Translations under genes and position numbers: made by a program
Part shown: positions 15,145 through 24,139 of the stretch, in pieces
Layout: every line of letters begins with the position of its first letter
Numbering within the stretch: the stretch's first letter is position 1
Notes under the pieces: model-generated
Told to the model about the DNA's origin: nothing
Database searches by the model: none
Seen by the model: the letters and a program-made list of their open reading frames with translations, nothing else
NCBI GenBank assembly: GCA_016285145.1
Contig: JAEEQE010000019.1
Coordinates: 1 to 51,575 of the forward strand
From: Bacteroidales bacterium
Lineage (GTDB): Bacteria; Bacteroidota; Bacteroidia; Bacteroidales; WCHB1-69
Direction of reading: 5' to 3'
Length of the DNA stretch: 51,575 nt

Positions 15145-16737
15145 CTACCACATCCCGTCAAAATCGGTCCAGATGCGGTCGCCGAGTTTCCAGGCGGTCT
15201 CCACGGCGGTGTTACCACAACGGTTGGTGAAGTCTGTGAGTGTGCGGATGGCTTCCTGGCGATTGCCGTTTTTCAATTGTTGTAGAGCTTTCAGCTCAAT
15301 ATCTTTATGCTCGTCAATAAATTGTTTCTCAAGAGGTTCCCAAGTCTTGTCTATAACGATATGCATGTCGCCCCAACGCTGGCAGGCCAAGCTACCCACC
15401 CGGTTGAATCCCCACCACGCGGCCTCTTTGCTGAAGCCAGTCATGCGGCCATCGGTCTTGTAGGTGGTGGGCAGGTCGGTGACGTTGGCGTAGATGGGCA
15501 CATAAATGGAGGATGCCACGTTGTCAAGGGCAAACCAGCAGAGCGCACCCACCTCATCGGGCAGGTCGGCACGACATTGGATGATGGTGCCGTAAACGGT
15601 GAAATGAACGGCTATATTGCGTTCTCCCAGCTCGTTCCATCCGCCGTTGATGCGATGCAGCTTCAACTCATCAGCCTTCATGAAGGGGTTAGCCATGGGA
15701 GAAATCACCTGTTTGCCCTCCTTGTTGGCCACTGTCAGGGTCTTGCGCATGTCGTATGGGGTACCCTCATAATAGTCTTTGAAGACGCTCATCATCTTTT
15801 CCAGAGTCACCAGTGTGTCGGGCTTCACGGAGAAGGGATAGTTTTCAGCGTTGGGGTCCAGCTTAAGCGACGGTGCGAGCAGGTCGAAGACGCGCCATTC
15901 CCTGCGGCGACAAGCAATCATCGTGCGCGTCTGCGGCGCGTATGCGTAGGCAAACTGAAACGTGGATTTACCATCCCACCAGCCATTCTCCTTGGCCAAG
16001 GAATATACGTTGTCGGAGGCCATGAAATAGTCCTTGTCCTTCAGGTTGATTTCGCGAATGGTGGAGGCGTTGGCGTTGACGGCCACATGGTCGTCTGGCA
16101 CGCGCTGGGCAGCCCACACAGCCCCGCGCTTGTCCTTGCCGGGACCGAGAATCTCTAAATGCCACACCTCGTTCTTGTCGGCGATGGTGAGACATTCGCC
16201 CGCATCGCGCCAGCCGTACTCCTTGAGGAGCTCGCCGGCCATACGGATGGCCTGGCGGGCGGTGGTGCAACGTTGCACCATGAGACGGCACAAGGTCTGG
16301 CACTCAATCAGCCCGCTGTCGGATTTCAACTCCGACCGCCCGCCAAAAGTGGACTCCCCGATGGCCAACTGCTTCTCATTGACGCAGGGATATGCGGTGT
16401 TCAAGAACTGGTATGTGTGCGCCACCTGCGGGATCTCGCCGATGAGGATGTTCTCGTAACGGGCCATCTGGCCGGGCACCTTCTTGGCCCAACGGCGCCA
16501 GTACATGCCTTCGGTCTCGCCCGGCTGGTGGTCCATAGCCGGCTCCACCATAATATTGGTACGCGAACGATGGCTGTCATCCGTGTGCGAAGTCATGACA
16601 GAGCCGTCGGCGGAGGCTTTCTTACCGATGGTGATAGAGGTACATTCCATGCCTTCAGTCATGGGATCAATATCCGTTTGTGCGACAGCCAAGCTGACGA
16701 TCGCAAGGAACAAGAGAGTGAACAAAGGTTTCATCAT
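15145..16737 (-). CDS. Exported C69-family dipeptidase
   Basis: The 530-residue product starts with a signal peptide ending VSLAVAQ, followed by EGMECTSITIGKKASADGS. The Cys32 after ME is the expected N-terminal nucleophile of the C69 (PepD) Ntn-hydrolase family, exposed by propeptide removal. Further family blocks are TSHTDDSH, GESTFGGRSEL, SGLIECQTLCRLMVQRC, GEGCL-like AGECLTIADKNEVWHLEI and GFSKEAAWWGFNRVGSL. It would cleave dipeptides in the periplasm. The short-chain acid transporter and the 2-hydroxyacid dehydrogenase upstream are spaced 30 and 15 bases apart, so peptide and acid use may be linked, but only by position. Confidence 0.9.
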   Translation of the reverse strand: MMKPLFTLLFLAIVSLAVAQTDIDPMTEGMECTSITIGKKASADGSVMTSHTDDSHRSRTNIMVEPAMDHQPGETEGMYWRRWAKKVPGQMARYENILIGEIPQVAHTYQFLNTAYPCVNEKQLAIGESTFGGRSELKSDSGLIECQTLCRLMVQRCTTARQAIRMAGELLKEYGWRDAGECLTIADKNEVWHLEILGPGKDKRGAVWAAQRVPDDHVAVNANASTIREINLKDKDYFMASDNVYSLAKENGWWDGKSTFQFAYAYAPQTRTMIACRRREWRVFDLLAPSLKLDPNAENYPFSVKPDTLVTLEKMMSVFKDYYEGTPYDMRKTLTVANKEGKQVISPMANPFMKADELKLHRINGGWNELGERNIAVHFTVYGTIIQCRADLPDEVGALCWFALDNVASSIYVPIYANVTDLPTTYKTDGRMTGFSKEAAWWGFNRVGSLACQRWGDMHIVIDKTWEPLEKQFIDEHKDIELKALQQLKNGNRQEAIRTLTDFTNRCGNTAVETAWKLGDRIWTDFDGMW

Positions 16738-16767
16738 GTTTTTCTATGTTTAAATATTGTAAAATCG

Positions 16768-18120
16768 TTATAATGCCCATACCAAAAGGCCCCCGCAAAT
16801 GATAAGCCCACTGACCACCAAATCGATGAGGCAGAAGCCCATGATGTCTTTGGCGTTGAGTTTGGCGATAGCTAATGCGGGGATGGCCCAGAAGGGCTGT
16901 ATGAGGTTGGTCCACGCGTCACCCCAGGCGATGGCGGTTCCCGTGAGGCCCGGATCCACGCCTAAGTTGGCGCCGGCGGCGAACATGATGGGTGCCTGGA
17001 TGGCCCAGTGACCACCGCCCGAAGGCACGAACATATTGAGCACGGCAGCACACAAGAAAGTGAGCAACGGATAGGTTGTGGGATTGGATATTGAGATGCA
17101 GGCATTGCTGATGACCGTTCCGAAGCAGATGCCTGAGTGCCCGATGCCCGTGATGATGCCCATGATACCGGCATAGAACGGGAATTGCAGGATGATGCCC
17201 GCCGCGCCGGAGGCTGCCTTGGTAAAAGCCCGGACATAGGCCAAAGGCGTTCCGTGCAGAATGACACCCACGAACAGGAACAGCATGATGACTGAGTTGA
17301 GATCTAACGAACCGCCCCGGAATCCGATTTTCACAATCAGGTATCCAAGCCCTAAAATGGCCACTAACCAATTCAGAATACGGCTGTTCTCCAACTTCTC
17401 GGCAGGCGTGGAGGGTACGATATCCGGTTGGGGTTGTTCTTCCGCCAACAGGGCAGGGTCGATAGCCACCACTTTCTCAGGATGCGGGTGCATGAGCGCG
17501 TTCACCACCACGATGGCGGCGATGGTGAGTGCCACCATGACGAGGTTGTGCGGATCCAGGATGGTCTGCGTCACAGGGACGGGTTCGGTGAGGATGCCGT
17601 TGGTGGCCTTGGTCAGCGCCTCGCCCGGCGTGGCCATCGTCAACGGAATGGACCCGGACAAACCCGCGTGCCATACGACGAAACCGCTGTATGCGGAGGC
17701 AATCAGGAGGCGGTAGTCCACCCCTGACAGCTTGCGGGCTATCTCTTTGGCGAAGATCACCCCCACAATCAGCCCGAAGCCCCAGTTGAGCCAGCAGGCC
17801 ACAGCCGACACACCGGTCACGAGAGCGATGGCTCCGGCGGGAGTTTTGGGAATACCCGCCAGACGGCTGATGCCCTTCTTGATAACGGGAGCAGCAGCCA
17901 ACGTGGAACCGCAAACCAGCACCAACGCCATCTGCATGGCGAAGGCCAGAAGGCCCCAGACGCCATTGCCCCAATGTTCCATCACCTCCAATGGAGTCTG
18001 GTGGCAGATGGGCATCGCTAACAAGGCGGCAAGGAAGGTGAGTAAGATGGCAAAAATGAACGGCTCCGGCAGATAGCGTTGCACCACACGGACGCAGGCA
18101 TTGATGATTCGTTGGAACAT
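16768..18120 (-). CDS. AtoE-type short-chain fatty acid transporter
   Basis: The 450-residue inner-membrane protein has about 11-12 hydrophobic segments. It matches the AtoE/TIGR00366 family: start YLPEPFIFAILLTFLAALLA, NWGFGLIVGVIFAKEIAR, WHAGLSGSIPLT, GHSGICFGTVIS, FVPSGGGHWAIQAPI and AWGDAWTNLIQPFWAIP. A cytoplasmic loop near residues 225-250 is rich in Pro and Glu. Family members are thought to carry short-chain carboxylates such as acetoacetate or butyrate. It is followed 30 bases later by the dipeptidase and preceded 15 bases earlier by a 2-hydroxyacid dehydrogenase, so a hydroxy- or keto-acid substrate is conceivable; this is inference. Confidence 0.88.
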   Translation of the reverse strand: MFQRIINACVRVVQRYLPEPFIFAILLTFLAALLAMPICHQTPLEVMEHWGNGVWGLLAFAMQMALVLVCGSTLAAAPVIKKGISRLAGIPKTPAGAIALVTGVSAVACWLNWGFGLIVGVIFAKEIARKLSGVDYRLLIASAYSGFVVWHAGLSGSIPLTMATPGEALTKATNGILTEPVPVTQTILDPHNLVMVALTIAAIVVVNALMHPHPEKVVAIDPALLAEEQPQPDIVPSTPAEKLENSRILNWLVAILGLGYLIVKIGFRGGSLDLNSVIMLFLFVGVILHGTPLAYVRAFTKAASGAAGIILQFPFYAGIMGIITGIGHSGICFGTVISNACISISNPTTYPLLTFLCAAVLNMFVPSGGGHWAIQAPIMFAAGANLGVDPGLTGTAIAWGDAWTNLIQPFWAIPALAIAKLNAKDIMGFCLIDLVVSGLIICGGLLVWAL

Positions 18121-18135
18121 GGAGGTGGGATTATT

Positions 18136-19050
18136 TTATATGTTACGGAGTACAATATCGATGCGATCGTCGAAAGCCTCACGGGTAGCGTAACCCACAT
18201 GAGGCACAAGCACACAATTCGGGGCGGAGAATAAAGAATGATCTTCGGCCAAGGGCGGCTCTTTCTCATACACGTCGATGCCCGCACCAGCGAGAAGGCC
18301 CGCTTTCAGCATGTCAGCCAGAGCCTCGATGTCCACCACGTTGCCCCTGGCAGTGTTGATAATGACGGCCGTGGGCTTGCACATTTGCAGCAGCTCGCGA
18401 CTGATGAGATGATGCGTCTCCGTCGTCAGCGGCACATGCAAGGAGATGATGTCACAGGTTTTCATCAATTCCTCCAAAGGAAGATATACGATGCCATGCG
18501 CGACCACATCATCGTACTCGCTGCGGCTCCAAGCCACCACCTCGCAGCCGAAATGCTGGAGCAGAAAGGCTGTACGTTGACCGATGGCGCCGGTGCCTAC
18601 AATGCCTACACGCTTGCCCCGCAACTCGTGACCTAAGAAATTGTTGCGCGTGCCTCCTTTGCGGGTGTCGGCATCCAAGGCCGTGATGCGACGATACACG
18701 TCTAACATCAGCCCGATGGCCAACTCCGCCACACCTTCCGTGGCATAACCGGAAGCATTCACCACCTCGATGCCGTGTGCACGGGTATATTCCAAATCAA
18801 TATGGTCCAAGCCCGTGAAGGCGACGTTCAGTTTCTTCAGCTTAGGACATTGCGACAACACATCGCTTCCGATTTTAATATTGGACACGATGACCTCCTC
18901 CGCATCCTTCATCCGTTCGATGAGGGTTTCCGCATCTTCCTTACGGTCGCGGTAGCAGATAAACTCGTGACCTCTGGCGGACAAATCAAATGCAATGTTA
19001 ACGGCACGCTCTTCGCTGATGCCGATAGGTTCTACAGCTACTATCTTCAT
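18136..19050 (-). CDS. D-2-hydroxyacid dehydrogenase family protein
   Basis: The 304-residue cytoplasmic oxidoreductase interconverts a D-2-hydroxyacid and its keto acid with NAD(P). It shows the nucleotide fold GIVGTGAIG (residues 149-157), the block CDIISLHVPLTTET, and the catalytic triad Arg235 (INTARGN), Glu264 (DVYEKEPP) and His284 (PHVGYAT). The substrate domain is split between residues 1-95 and about 280-304 as usual. The length is slightly short of the 310-330 typical for the family, with the C-terminal helix trimmed. It lies between an Omp28-type gene (23 bases upstream) and the AtoE transporter (15 bases downstream). Substrate not readable. Confidence 0.9.
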   Translation of the reverse strand: MKIVAVEPIGISEERAVNIAFDLSARGHEFICYRDRKEDAETLIERMKDAEEVIVSNIKIGSDVLSQCPKLKKLNVAFTGLDHIDLEYTRAHGIEVVNASGYATEGVAELAIGLMLDVYRRITALDADTRKGGTRNNFLGHELRGKRVGIVGTGAIGQRTAFLLQHFGCEVVAWSRSEYDDVVAHGIVYLPLEELMKTCDIISLHVPLTTETHHLISRELLQMCKPTAVIINTARGNVVDIEALADMLKAGLLAGAGIDVYEKEPPLAEDHSLFSAPNCVLVPHVGYATREAFDDRIDIVLRNI

Positions 19051-19073
19051 ATAGTTATGTTTTAATGAAAAAT

Positions 19074-19919
19074 CTATTTCACGCGAAGTTGTTCCACCTG
19101 TAGTACTTTCCCGTTGGCCTTATCATGCAGAATGGCCACCACCGAACAGTTGTCGGGATTCCAGTCGTGCCCGGCAAAGGCAATGGAGTGTCCGTATGTG
19201 TAGGCTTCGTCTTTTTGTAAAATGCCGTCAGCCGTCAACAGGTCGCCGAAAGTGCCGTTCAACCCCGCACGCAACACATGCTTGTGGCTATAATCCAAAA
19301 TGGTCTCCGAATGTTTGAGCTGCGGCTTGATGACGTTGTCCTCAACAAGGAACAAAGAGAGTCGCAGAGCATTGGGATAATCCGCCAACATAGTGACCTT
19401 GGCATTGACCTTCAGCATACCGGAGGCATCATATTGGTTAATGAGCTGGATGGCAGCCATCGGGGTGCGGTCTTCAGCCGTCAGTTTGGTTTGCCAGCGT
19501 GCCGGCGACACGATGCTCGGATACCGGTTGATGATGGCCACTGGGATGCCGTCGATGTTGAAAAAGGTGCGGAGCTCGTTTCCGACATCGGTGCGGAAAT
19601 CGTACGAAAACTCGGGATGGGTTGCCTGCGGGGCCGCCAAGGCACCGGCATGGATGCCCACCATCACTAAGGTGTCACCGAAAATCGTATGCAGACGGTC
19701 CAGCTCATCGTGGCCGTCCGGACAATTCGGACAATAGTGGCCGGTATATTCTTCAATCAAAAGTTTGCGGAAGACACTACTGGGGTCCAACGGAGGAAAC
19801 TCCACCGTCACATCCTCCACTTCATGGGGGATGATGTAGGGGCCTTCAATGCGGTCGCATGCGGCCATAAGGCCCGCCACGATGAACAATGCTATGATGA
19901 TGTATCTCATTTTTTCCAT
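19074..19919 (-). CDS. Omp28-related lipoprotein with CPNC thioredoxin-like motif
   Basis: The 281-residue product has a signal peptide with lipobox LMAAC (Cys21; the ATG three codons in may be the true start). The mature part opens with LIEEYTGHYCPNCPDGH, a thioredoxin-like active site with Cys63 and Cys66, followed by a fold of the Omp28-related family with FFNIDGIPVAIINRY as the cis-Pro region. It is anchored probably at the outer membrane. The gene follows the DUF6029 barrel by 15 bases, and two more thioredoxin-fold genes lie upstream in the same operon, so it is likely part of one exported redox or barrel-associated system. Confidence 0.85.
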   Translation of the reverse strand: MEKMRYIIIALFIVAGLMAACDRIEGPYIIPHEVEDVTVEFPPLDPSSVFRKLLIEEYTGHYCPNCPDGHDELDRLHTIFGDTLVMVGIHAGALAAPQATHPEFSYDFRTDVGNELRTFFNIDGIPVAIINRYPSIVSPARWQTKLTAEDRTPMAAIQLINQYDASGMLKVNAKVTMLADYPNALRLSLFLVEDNVIKPQLKHSETILDYSHKHVLRAGLNGTFGDLLTADGILQKDEAYTYGHSIAFAGHDWNPDNCSVVAILHDKANGKVLQVEQLRVK

Positions 19920-19934
19920 TTTTACAATATAAGG

Positions 19935-21656
19935 TTAAAAAGATGTGGTGATGGAAAGCCCAACGCCGTAGGAGGCGGGTACGGCACGGCAAACGCCACC
20001 GATGCAGAGGATCCCCTCTTGGGTCTTGCCGAAGTTGAGCGCAATGCGGGTGGTATTCCACACAAAGGCTCCGGCGATGTTGAAATAGTGTAGCCGACGC
20101 GACGGGTCCGGATTGCCGTAATTCCAGTCGTCACCGATAGAGATGAACCATCTCGGACTGATGGAATATTCGAGCATACCATAGACATGACTGCCCTCGT
20201 CATCCTTGGTGTATAAATGCTGAAGGTCCAGATGCAGCGCATGCTTGGATGTGATCTTCCATTGGAGGTCGGAGGCCACTAAATGCCCGCGCATCATGCC
20301 TCTATGCCCTTGCAGGATTTCAAGATTGTAGGAGATGAAATTGTAGGCTAATGTCCATTTCCATGCTTTGGTGAACCGATGGCTGATTTCCAGTCCGATA
20401 TCCTGATAGAGCAGATCGGGACCGAATTTGAAGAATGAGGAGGTGTAGCCTTCTGTTCCCATGGGAGTGCCGTATTCCAGGGCCAACGCCACCGGCTGCT
20501 GGTCGGTATTGTGGAAACGGGAGAAATTAAAGGTCAGGTCGGTGCCATACTTGCCGCCCAACTTCGTCTTCTTGGGTATCTTGTAGTTGACTTGAAGCTG
20601 TACGCCGATCTGGCTGTTGGGCTGGCTGGCGAACCCGTAATCGCTTATGAGCTGGTACGAATACTGCCGGTTGATAGCCGGGATATTGTTGATACTCAAC
20701 CAACTGTTTTGCTGGACCATACGTTGCGAACGGAAATCCATATTGTCGGAACGGATGAACGAGGCCGCCACGCCGAAGCCTTTCATGGAGTATGTGGCCG
20801 AGAGGAAGAGGGCATCGCCTTTCTTGTAGATAAAGTCGTTGGAAACGTTCGGGTCCTGCATCTTCTGGGCGTATTCGGCATCAAAACGGAAGCCCTTGTA
20901 CCCGAAATTCAGCCTCGTGGCCCATATCGGGATGTTCTGCGGAATCTTCTCGGCGGGAATCTCACCGTCGCACACGCTGTCAGTGCCGGGATACAGTCTG
21001 GCGTTGATGGGCTCGTCAGCCTTCTCGAACTTGCTTACGAAAGAGGCCCCGATGTTCGTGATGAAGCCCTTCTCCTGCATCTTGGGGATAAGTTCGCCCA
21101 AGGCGATTTCACCGTCAAGCCCCCGCACGAAATCGCGGCGGCCCAAATAGCTTTCGAAATTGAACCGCTCGATACCCCACACGCCCTTGATGGTGATGCC
21201 CTTGTACGGGGTCACCTTCACGCGGGCCCCTAACAGACTGTTGTCAATACCCAGTTGCCGGTCCTCATACGCCCGCAGCACAAGCCCATTGCCGAACTGC
21301 TCGTAGAAGTTGCCGGCAGTGACCTGGATGAACTTGTTTTTATAATCGGCGAAAAAATAGCGCACGCCTTGGCCCTGATATTGGATTTTCTCGAAATCGA
21401 TCAGCGGGAACTGATAATACTCGTAGCGCACGCCGGCCGAGAAACCGCCATTCGAATAGAGCAGGTTGATGAAAGCGTTGGCCCTGACTTTGGAGTCCAC
21501 CTTTTCCGCCCCGATGAGGGAGTCAGGCATATAGTACATGCCGTTGAACCCGAAGTCGCCACTGATACGGCTGTTGCCAAACTGATGCTGGCCCAACAGC
21601 GGCAATGCGGATAACGTCATGAAACAAAAGATGATAACAGGTAGATATTTTTTCAT
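19935..21656 (-). CDS. DUF6029-type outer-membrane beta-barrel protein
   Basis: The 573-residue product has a signal peptide (ALPLLGQ) and then a full-length series of amphipathic strands (ISGDFGFNGMYY, YFFADYKNKFIQVTAGNFYEQFGNGLVLRAYEDR broken over two strands, FVWNTTRIALNFGKT) ending in a terminal strand GVGLSITTSF. The motif GNFYEQFGNGLVLR and the overall length fit the DUF6029 family as I remember it. No plug domain is seen. In this family the gene is typically found beside Omp28 and TlpA-like genes, as here. Two Cys in CIGGVC near the C-terminus could be a disulfide. Substrate unknown. Confidence 0.75.
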   Translation of the reverse strand: MKKYLPVIIFCFMTLSALPLLGQHQFGNSRISGDFGFNGMYYMPDSLIGAEKVDSKVRANAFINLLYSNGGFSAGVRYEYYQFPLIDFEKIQYQGQGVRYFFADYKNKFIQVTAGNFYEQFGNGLVLRAYEDRQLGIDNSLLGARVKVTPYKGITIKGVWGIERFNFESYLGRRDFVRGLDGEIALGELIPKMQEKGFITNIGASFVSKFEKADEPINARLYPGTDSVCDGEIPAEKIPQNIPIWATRLNFGYKGFRFDAEYAQKMQDPNVSNDFIYKKGDALFLSATYSMKGFGVAASFIRSDNMDFRSQRMVQQNSWLSINNIPAINRQYSYQLISDYGFASQPNSQIGVQLQVNYKIPKKTKLGGKYGTDLTFNFSRFHNTDQQPVALALEYGTPMGTEGYTSSFFKFGPDLLYQDIGLEISHRFTKAWKWTLAYNFISYNLEILQGHRGMMRGHLVASDLQWKITSKHALHLDLQHLYTKDDEGSHVYGMLEYSISPRWFISIGDDWNYGNPDPSRRLHYFNIAGAFVWNTTRIALNFGKTQEGILCIGGVCRAVPASYGVGLSITTSF

Positions 21657-21683
21657 ACAATAGTGTGCAATGATTTTGACGGA

Positions 21684-22205
21684 TTATTTTCCAGCCAGCT
21701 TTTTAATGATTTCATAAACTTCCTCTTCCCCGCCGGCCGCGTAGGAGGTATGCTGCCAAACAATCTCGCCGTTGCCGTTGAGGATGCAGAGATACGGCAC
21801 ATCGTTCACATTCATGGCGCGCTTGAAGTCGGAGTTCACGTCTAACAGGACAGTGTATTCCCAACCTCGCCCGTTGACGAACGGTGCCACGCGTGCGGAA
21901 GTCTTCGAGTCGTCAATGGAGATGGCGTACAACTTGACACCGGTCTCCTCCACCCAGTCCTCGTATTCGTCGGCAATGGCCATCAGTTCATTGATGCAAG
22001 GTCTGCACCAAGTGGCCCACAAGCTGATGATAATCGGCTTGCCGTCGTTCTGGATGTCAGCAGTGTTGAAGACCTGTCCGTCCAAGGTCTGGATATCAAT
22101 GGCAGGTATTTTGGCCAGATGCTGGGACTTGGTGTCGTCGTTCTGGGCGATGACCGGCACACAAAAAGCCAGCATACAGAGGATGGATAGGATTCTTTTT
22201 TTCAT
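21684..22205 (-). CDS. Exported TlpA-like thioredoxin
   Basis: The 173-residue product has a signal peptide (MLAFCVPVIAQ) and one thioredoxin domain of the TlpA/ResA type: IDIQTLDGQVFNTADI, IISLWATWCRPCINEL with Cys67 and Cys70, YAISIDDSK and the cis-Pro region NDVPYLCILNG. It is a periplasmic thiol-disulfide oxidoreductase. The WCRPC dipeptide is unremarkable for reductase-type members. It lies 12 bases after the larger thioredoxin-like gene and 27 bases before the DUF6029 barrel, so its client is probably encoded in the same cluster. Confidence 0.9.
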   Translation of the reverse strand: MKKRILSILCMLAFCVPVIAQNDDTKSQHLAKIPAIDIQTLDGQVFNTADIQNDGKPIIISLWATWCRPCINELMAIADEYEDWVEETGVKLYAISIDDSKTSARVAPFVNGRGWEYTVLLDVNSDFKRAMNVNDVPYLCILNGNGEIVWQHTSYAAGGEEEVYEIIKKLAGK

Positions 22206-22217
22206 AATACAGTGTTT

Positions 22218-23666
22218 TTAATTCTTTCTATTGATAAAAAGAGGATTTTCAATTTCTTGTTGTTCTTTCGGAAAATATTTGTTCAAATATTGGATCAGCC
22301 CGTTGTCGGGAGATGGCGCATAGCGGTTGAGGATCCGCCCGTCAGCCCCAAAAATCATGTAGTCGGGCAGTGTTTCCATGCCCAAGCGCATCAGCCAGTC
22401 GTAATTGCCGTTGAAATGCAGGATCGGCCACGCCACCATCCCGCCGTAGGCCTTGCAGAACTGCTCGTATGTTTTGCGCCCAGGATCAGCACAAATGCTC
22501 ACAAACTGGACTCTGTCTTGAAAATTCTGATAAAATTCGTTTAACAACACCATCTCCCGGATACAATCAATGCAGTCGGACTGCAAAAACTGCACGTAGA
22601 TAGGTTTGTCGCCTATTTGGTTTAAACGAAGATGTTTTCCTTTGTCGTTGGTGAACACGGGCATGTCGGCTTTCTGCGCCGGAGGCATGGCGAGTTCGAG
22701 AGCGTGAGCTATATAAGGCTGATGTTCCGGAAAATGCGTGGAGACTTGGATGTATTGTAGCAGTTTGATGACGTTCCCGCGATCGAACTCTTCGTTGTCT
22801 ATCCATTGTTGCAGACTCCGGATGATGACCAGCTCGCGCAGGCGCTCGTTCACTAACTGCGGGTCCCGGCCCACCTCGTTGAAAAGAGTCAAGTAGTCGG
22901 GCTTTTCATTAACGGTGCGAGCCAACAGATCTTTGGAAATACGTGGTGAATTGTACAGATAATCCCCGTAAAACTGGTTGAACAATGCCATGTAGGCTGG
23001 GTTGTTGTAGAGCACTTTATCGTGATCGAAATACTTGGAATAGACAGCCCGGCGGTCATGCAGGATTTCTAAAAGTCCATACGTGTAGAAAATGTAGGAT
23101 TCGTAGAAATTTTCCGCATTATACCGGATTGGGAAGCGCTCAGAAAGCAAGGTGGAAACGGTGTCGAACGCCTTCGGATCGTGGTCATACGTGATTCGGA
23201 ATGCGTAGCGGTCGGTGATGCCGCTGAAATAGCGGGAGAACCGGTTGATCTTGTAGTTGAGATCGGCGGTGTCGGTCTGGTCGGTGGTGATGTGCAGGAA
23301 TCCGCCGTATGTCTCCGGGTTGAGGAGCTTGAACAGCACCGTGTCGGCACTGATATTGAAATGGTAGCTGTGGAAAGGCACAATGAAGAACTCGGCCTTG
23401 GTGGTGCGGATAGCCAACTGCACCAACTTGATGTCGGTGGTAGGGTACGTGAGCTTGAATCGCCCGTTCTTGTCAATCTTGTCGTGCGCTGCCACAGTGG
23501 GGATGTTGTTGAGCAGGTCGTCAAACACCAGCAGACGGATTTCTTCATTGCGGGCAAACGGGGCTTCGCCGGTGATAACCACGGGCTGCTGCGCAAAAAC
23601 CCGCATCCCGAAGATAATCAGGATAAGTAGGAACGGGATTCTGTATGTGTTTGACTGGGCAGTCAT
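22218..23666 (-). CDS. Large exported thioredoxin-like protein with CIDC motif
   Basis: The 482-residue product has a signal peptide (ILIIFGMRVFAQ), an N-terminal beta-rich part of about 100 residues of the kind that precedes TlpA domains in Bacteroidetes (binding FVVPFHS-type strands), a helical middle and a C-terminal thioredoxin-like domain from about residue 340 with FLQSDCIDCIREM (Cys365, Cys368), FVSICADPG and TLPDYMIFGADG. It acts in the periplasm. Its start codon shares one base with the coaD stop (TAATG), so it is translationally coupled to a housekeeping gene. Two further CxxC proteins and a barrel follow. Confidence 0.8.
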   Translation of the reverse strand: MTAQSNTYRIPFLLILIIFGMRVFAQQPVVITGEAPFARNEEIRLLVFDDLLNNIPTVAAHDKIDKNGRFKLTYPTTDIKLVQLAIRTTKAEFFIVPFHSYHFNISADTVLFKLLNPETYGGFLHITTDQTDTADLNYKINRFSRYFSGITDRYAFRITYDHDPKAFDTVSTLLSERFPIRYNAENFYESYIFYTYGLLEILHDRRAVYSKYFDHDKVLYNNPAYMALFNQFYGDYLYNSPRISKDLLARTVNEKPDYLTLFNEVGRDPQLVNERLRELVIIRSLQQWIDNEEFDRGNVIKLLQYIQVSTHFPEHQPYIAHALELAMPPAQKADMPVFTNDKGKHLRLNQIGDKPIYVQFLQSDCIDCIREMVLLNEFYQNFQDRVQFVSICADPGRKTYEQFCKAYGGMVAWPILHFNGNYDWLMRLGMETLPDYMIFGADGRILNRYAPSPDNGLIQYLNKYFPKEQQEIENPLFINRKN

Positions 23667-24139
23667 TATGGCGCTTCAGGAAGTTTGTAAGACAAAAAGG
23701 CGGAATAGTCGGCGTGCAGCGACCACAGTTCCCGCACCAGCGAGGAAGAAACGATGGCACACTCGGGAGATGACGGGATGAAGAGCGTCTCCACATCGGG
23801 ATTCAAAGTCAGGTTTATCCGGCGCATCTCCTCTTCGGCTGCGAAGTCGGTGGCGTTGCGAACACCCCGTACCAGATAGTTGGCCCCGATTTCACGGCAG
23901 AGGTCCGTGGTGAGCCCCTCATACGCCATGACGGTCACCTTCGGATTCCCGTCGTACAGGCCCCGGATCCACTGGAGGCGCTGCTCCACGGAGAAGATGT
24001 CCTTTTTGGCGTGATTGTGACCCAAGGCGATGTAGAGGTGGTCGAAGAGCGGCAAGGCTTTCCGAACGATGTCCTCGTGCCCTTTGGTAAAGGGACAAAA
24101 CGAACCGGCAAACAGGGCTATGTTTTTCATAACAATCAA
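23666..24139 (-). CDS. coaD: Phosphopantetheine adenylyltransferase
   Basis: CoaD makes dephospho-CoA from phosphopantetheine and ATP, the fourth step of CoA synthesis. The 157-residue product has the nucleotidyltransferase signature GSFCPFTKGH (residues 12-21, with the usual T/HxGH), the RGVRNATDFAAEEEM block and SSPECAIVSSSLVREL. The common Asp of GSFDPFT is Cys here. It overlaps tsaC by four bases (ATGA), and its stop overlaps the next gene. The ATG three codons in (24130) is an equally likely start. coaBC is at 29444-30655, so two CoA genes lie in this window. Confidence 0.96.
   Translation of the reverse strand: MIVMKNIALFAGSFCPFTKGHEDIVRKALPLFDHLYIALGHNHAKKDIFSVEQRLQWIRGLYDGNPKVTVMAYEGLTTDLCREIGANYLVRGVRNATDFAAEEEMRRINLTLNPDVETLFIPSSPECAIVSSSLVRELWSLHADYSAFLSYKLPEAP

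Noticed and set aside
15105-15218. N-terminal extension of tsaE to 15218
   Set aside because: It would overlap the dipeptidase gene and the tsaE promoter; TsaE proteins start as at 15104.
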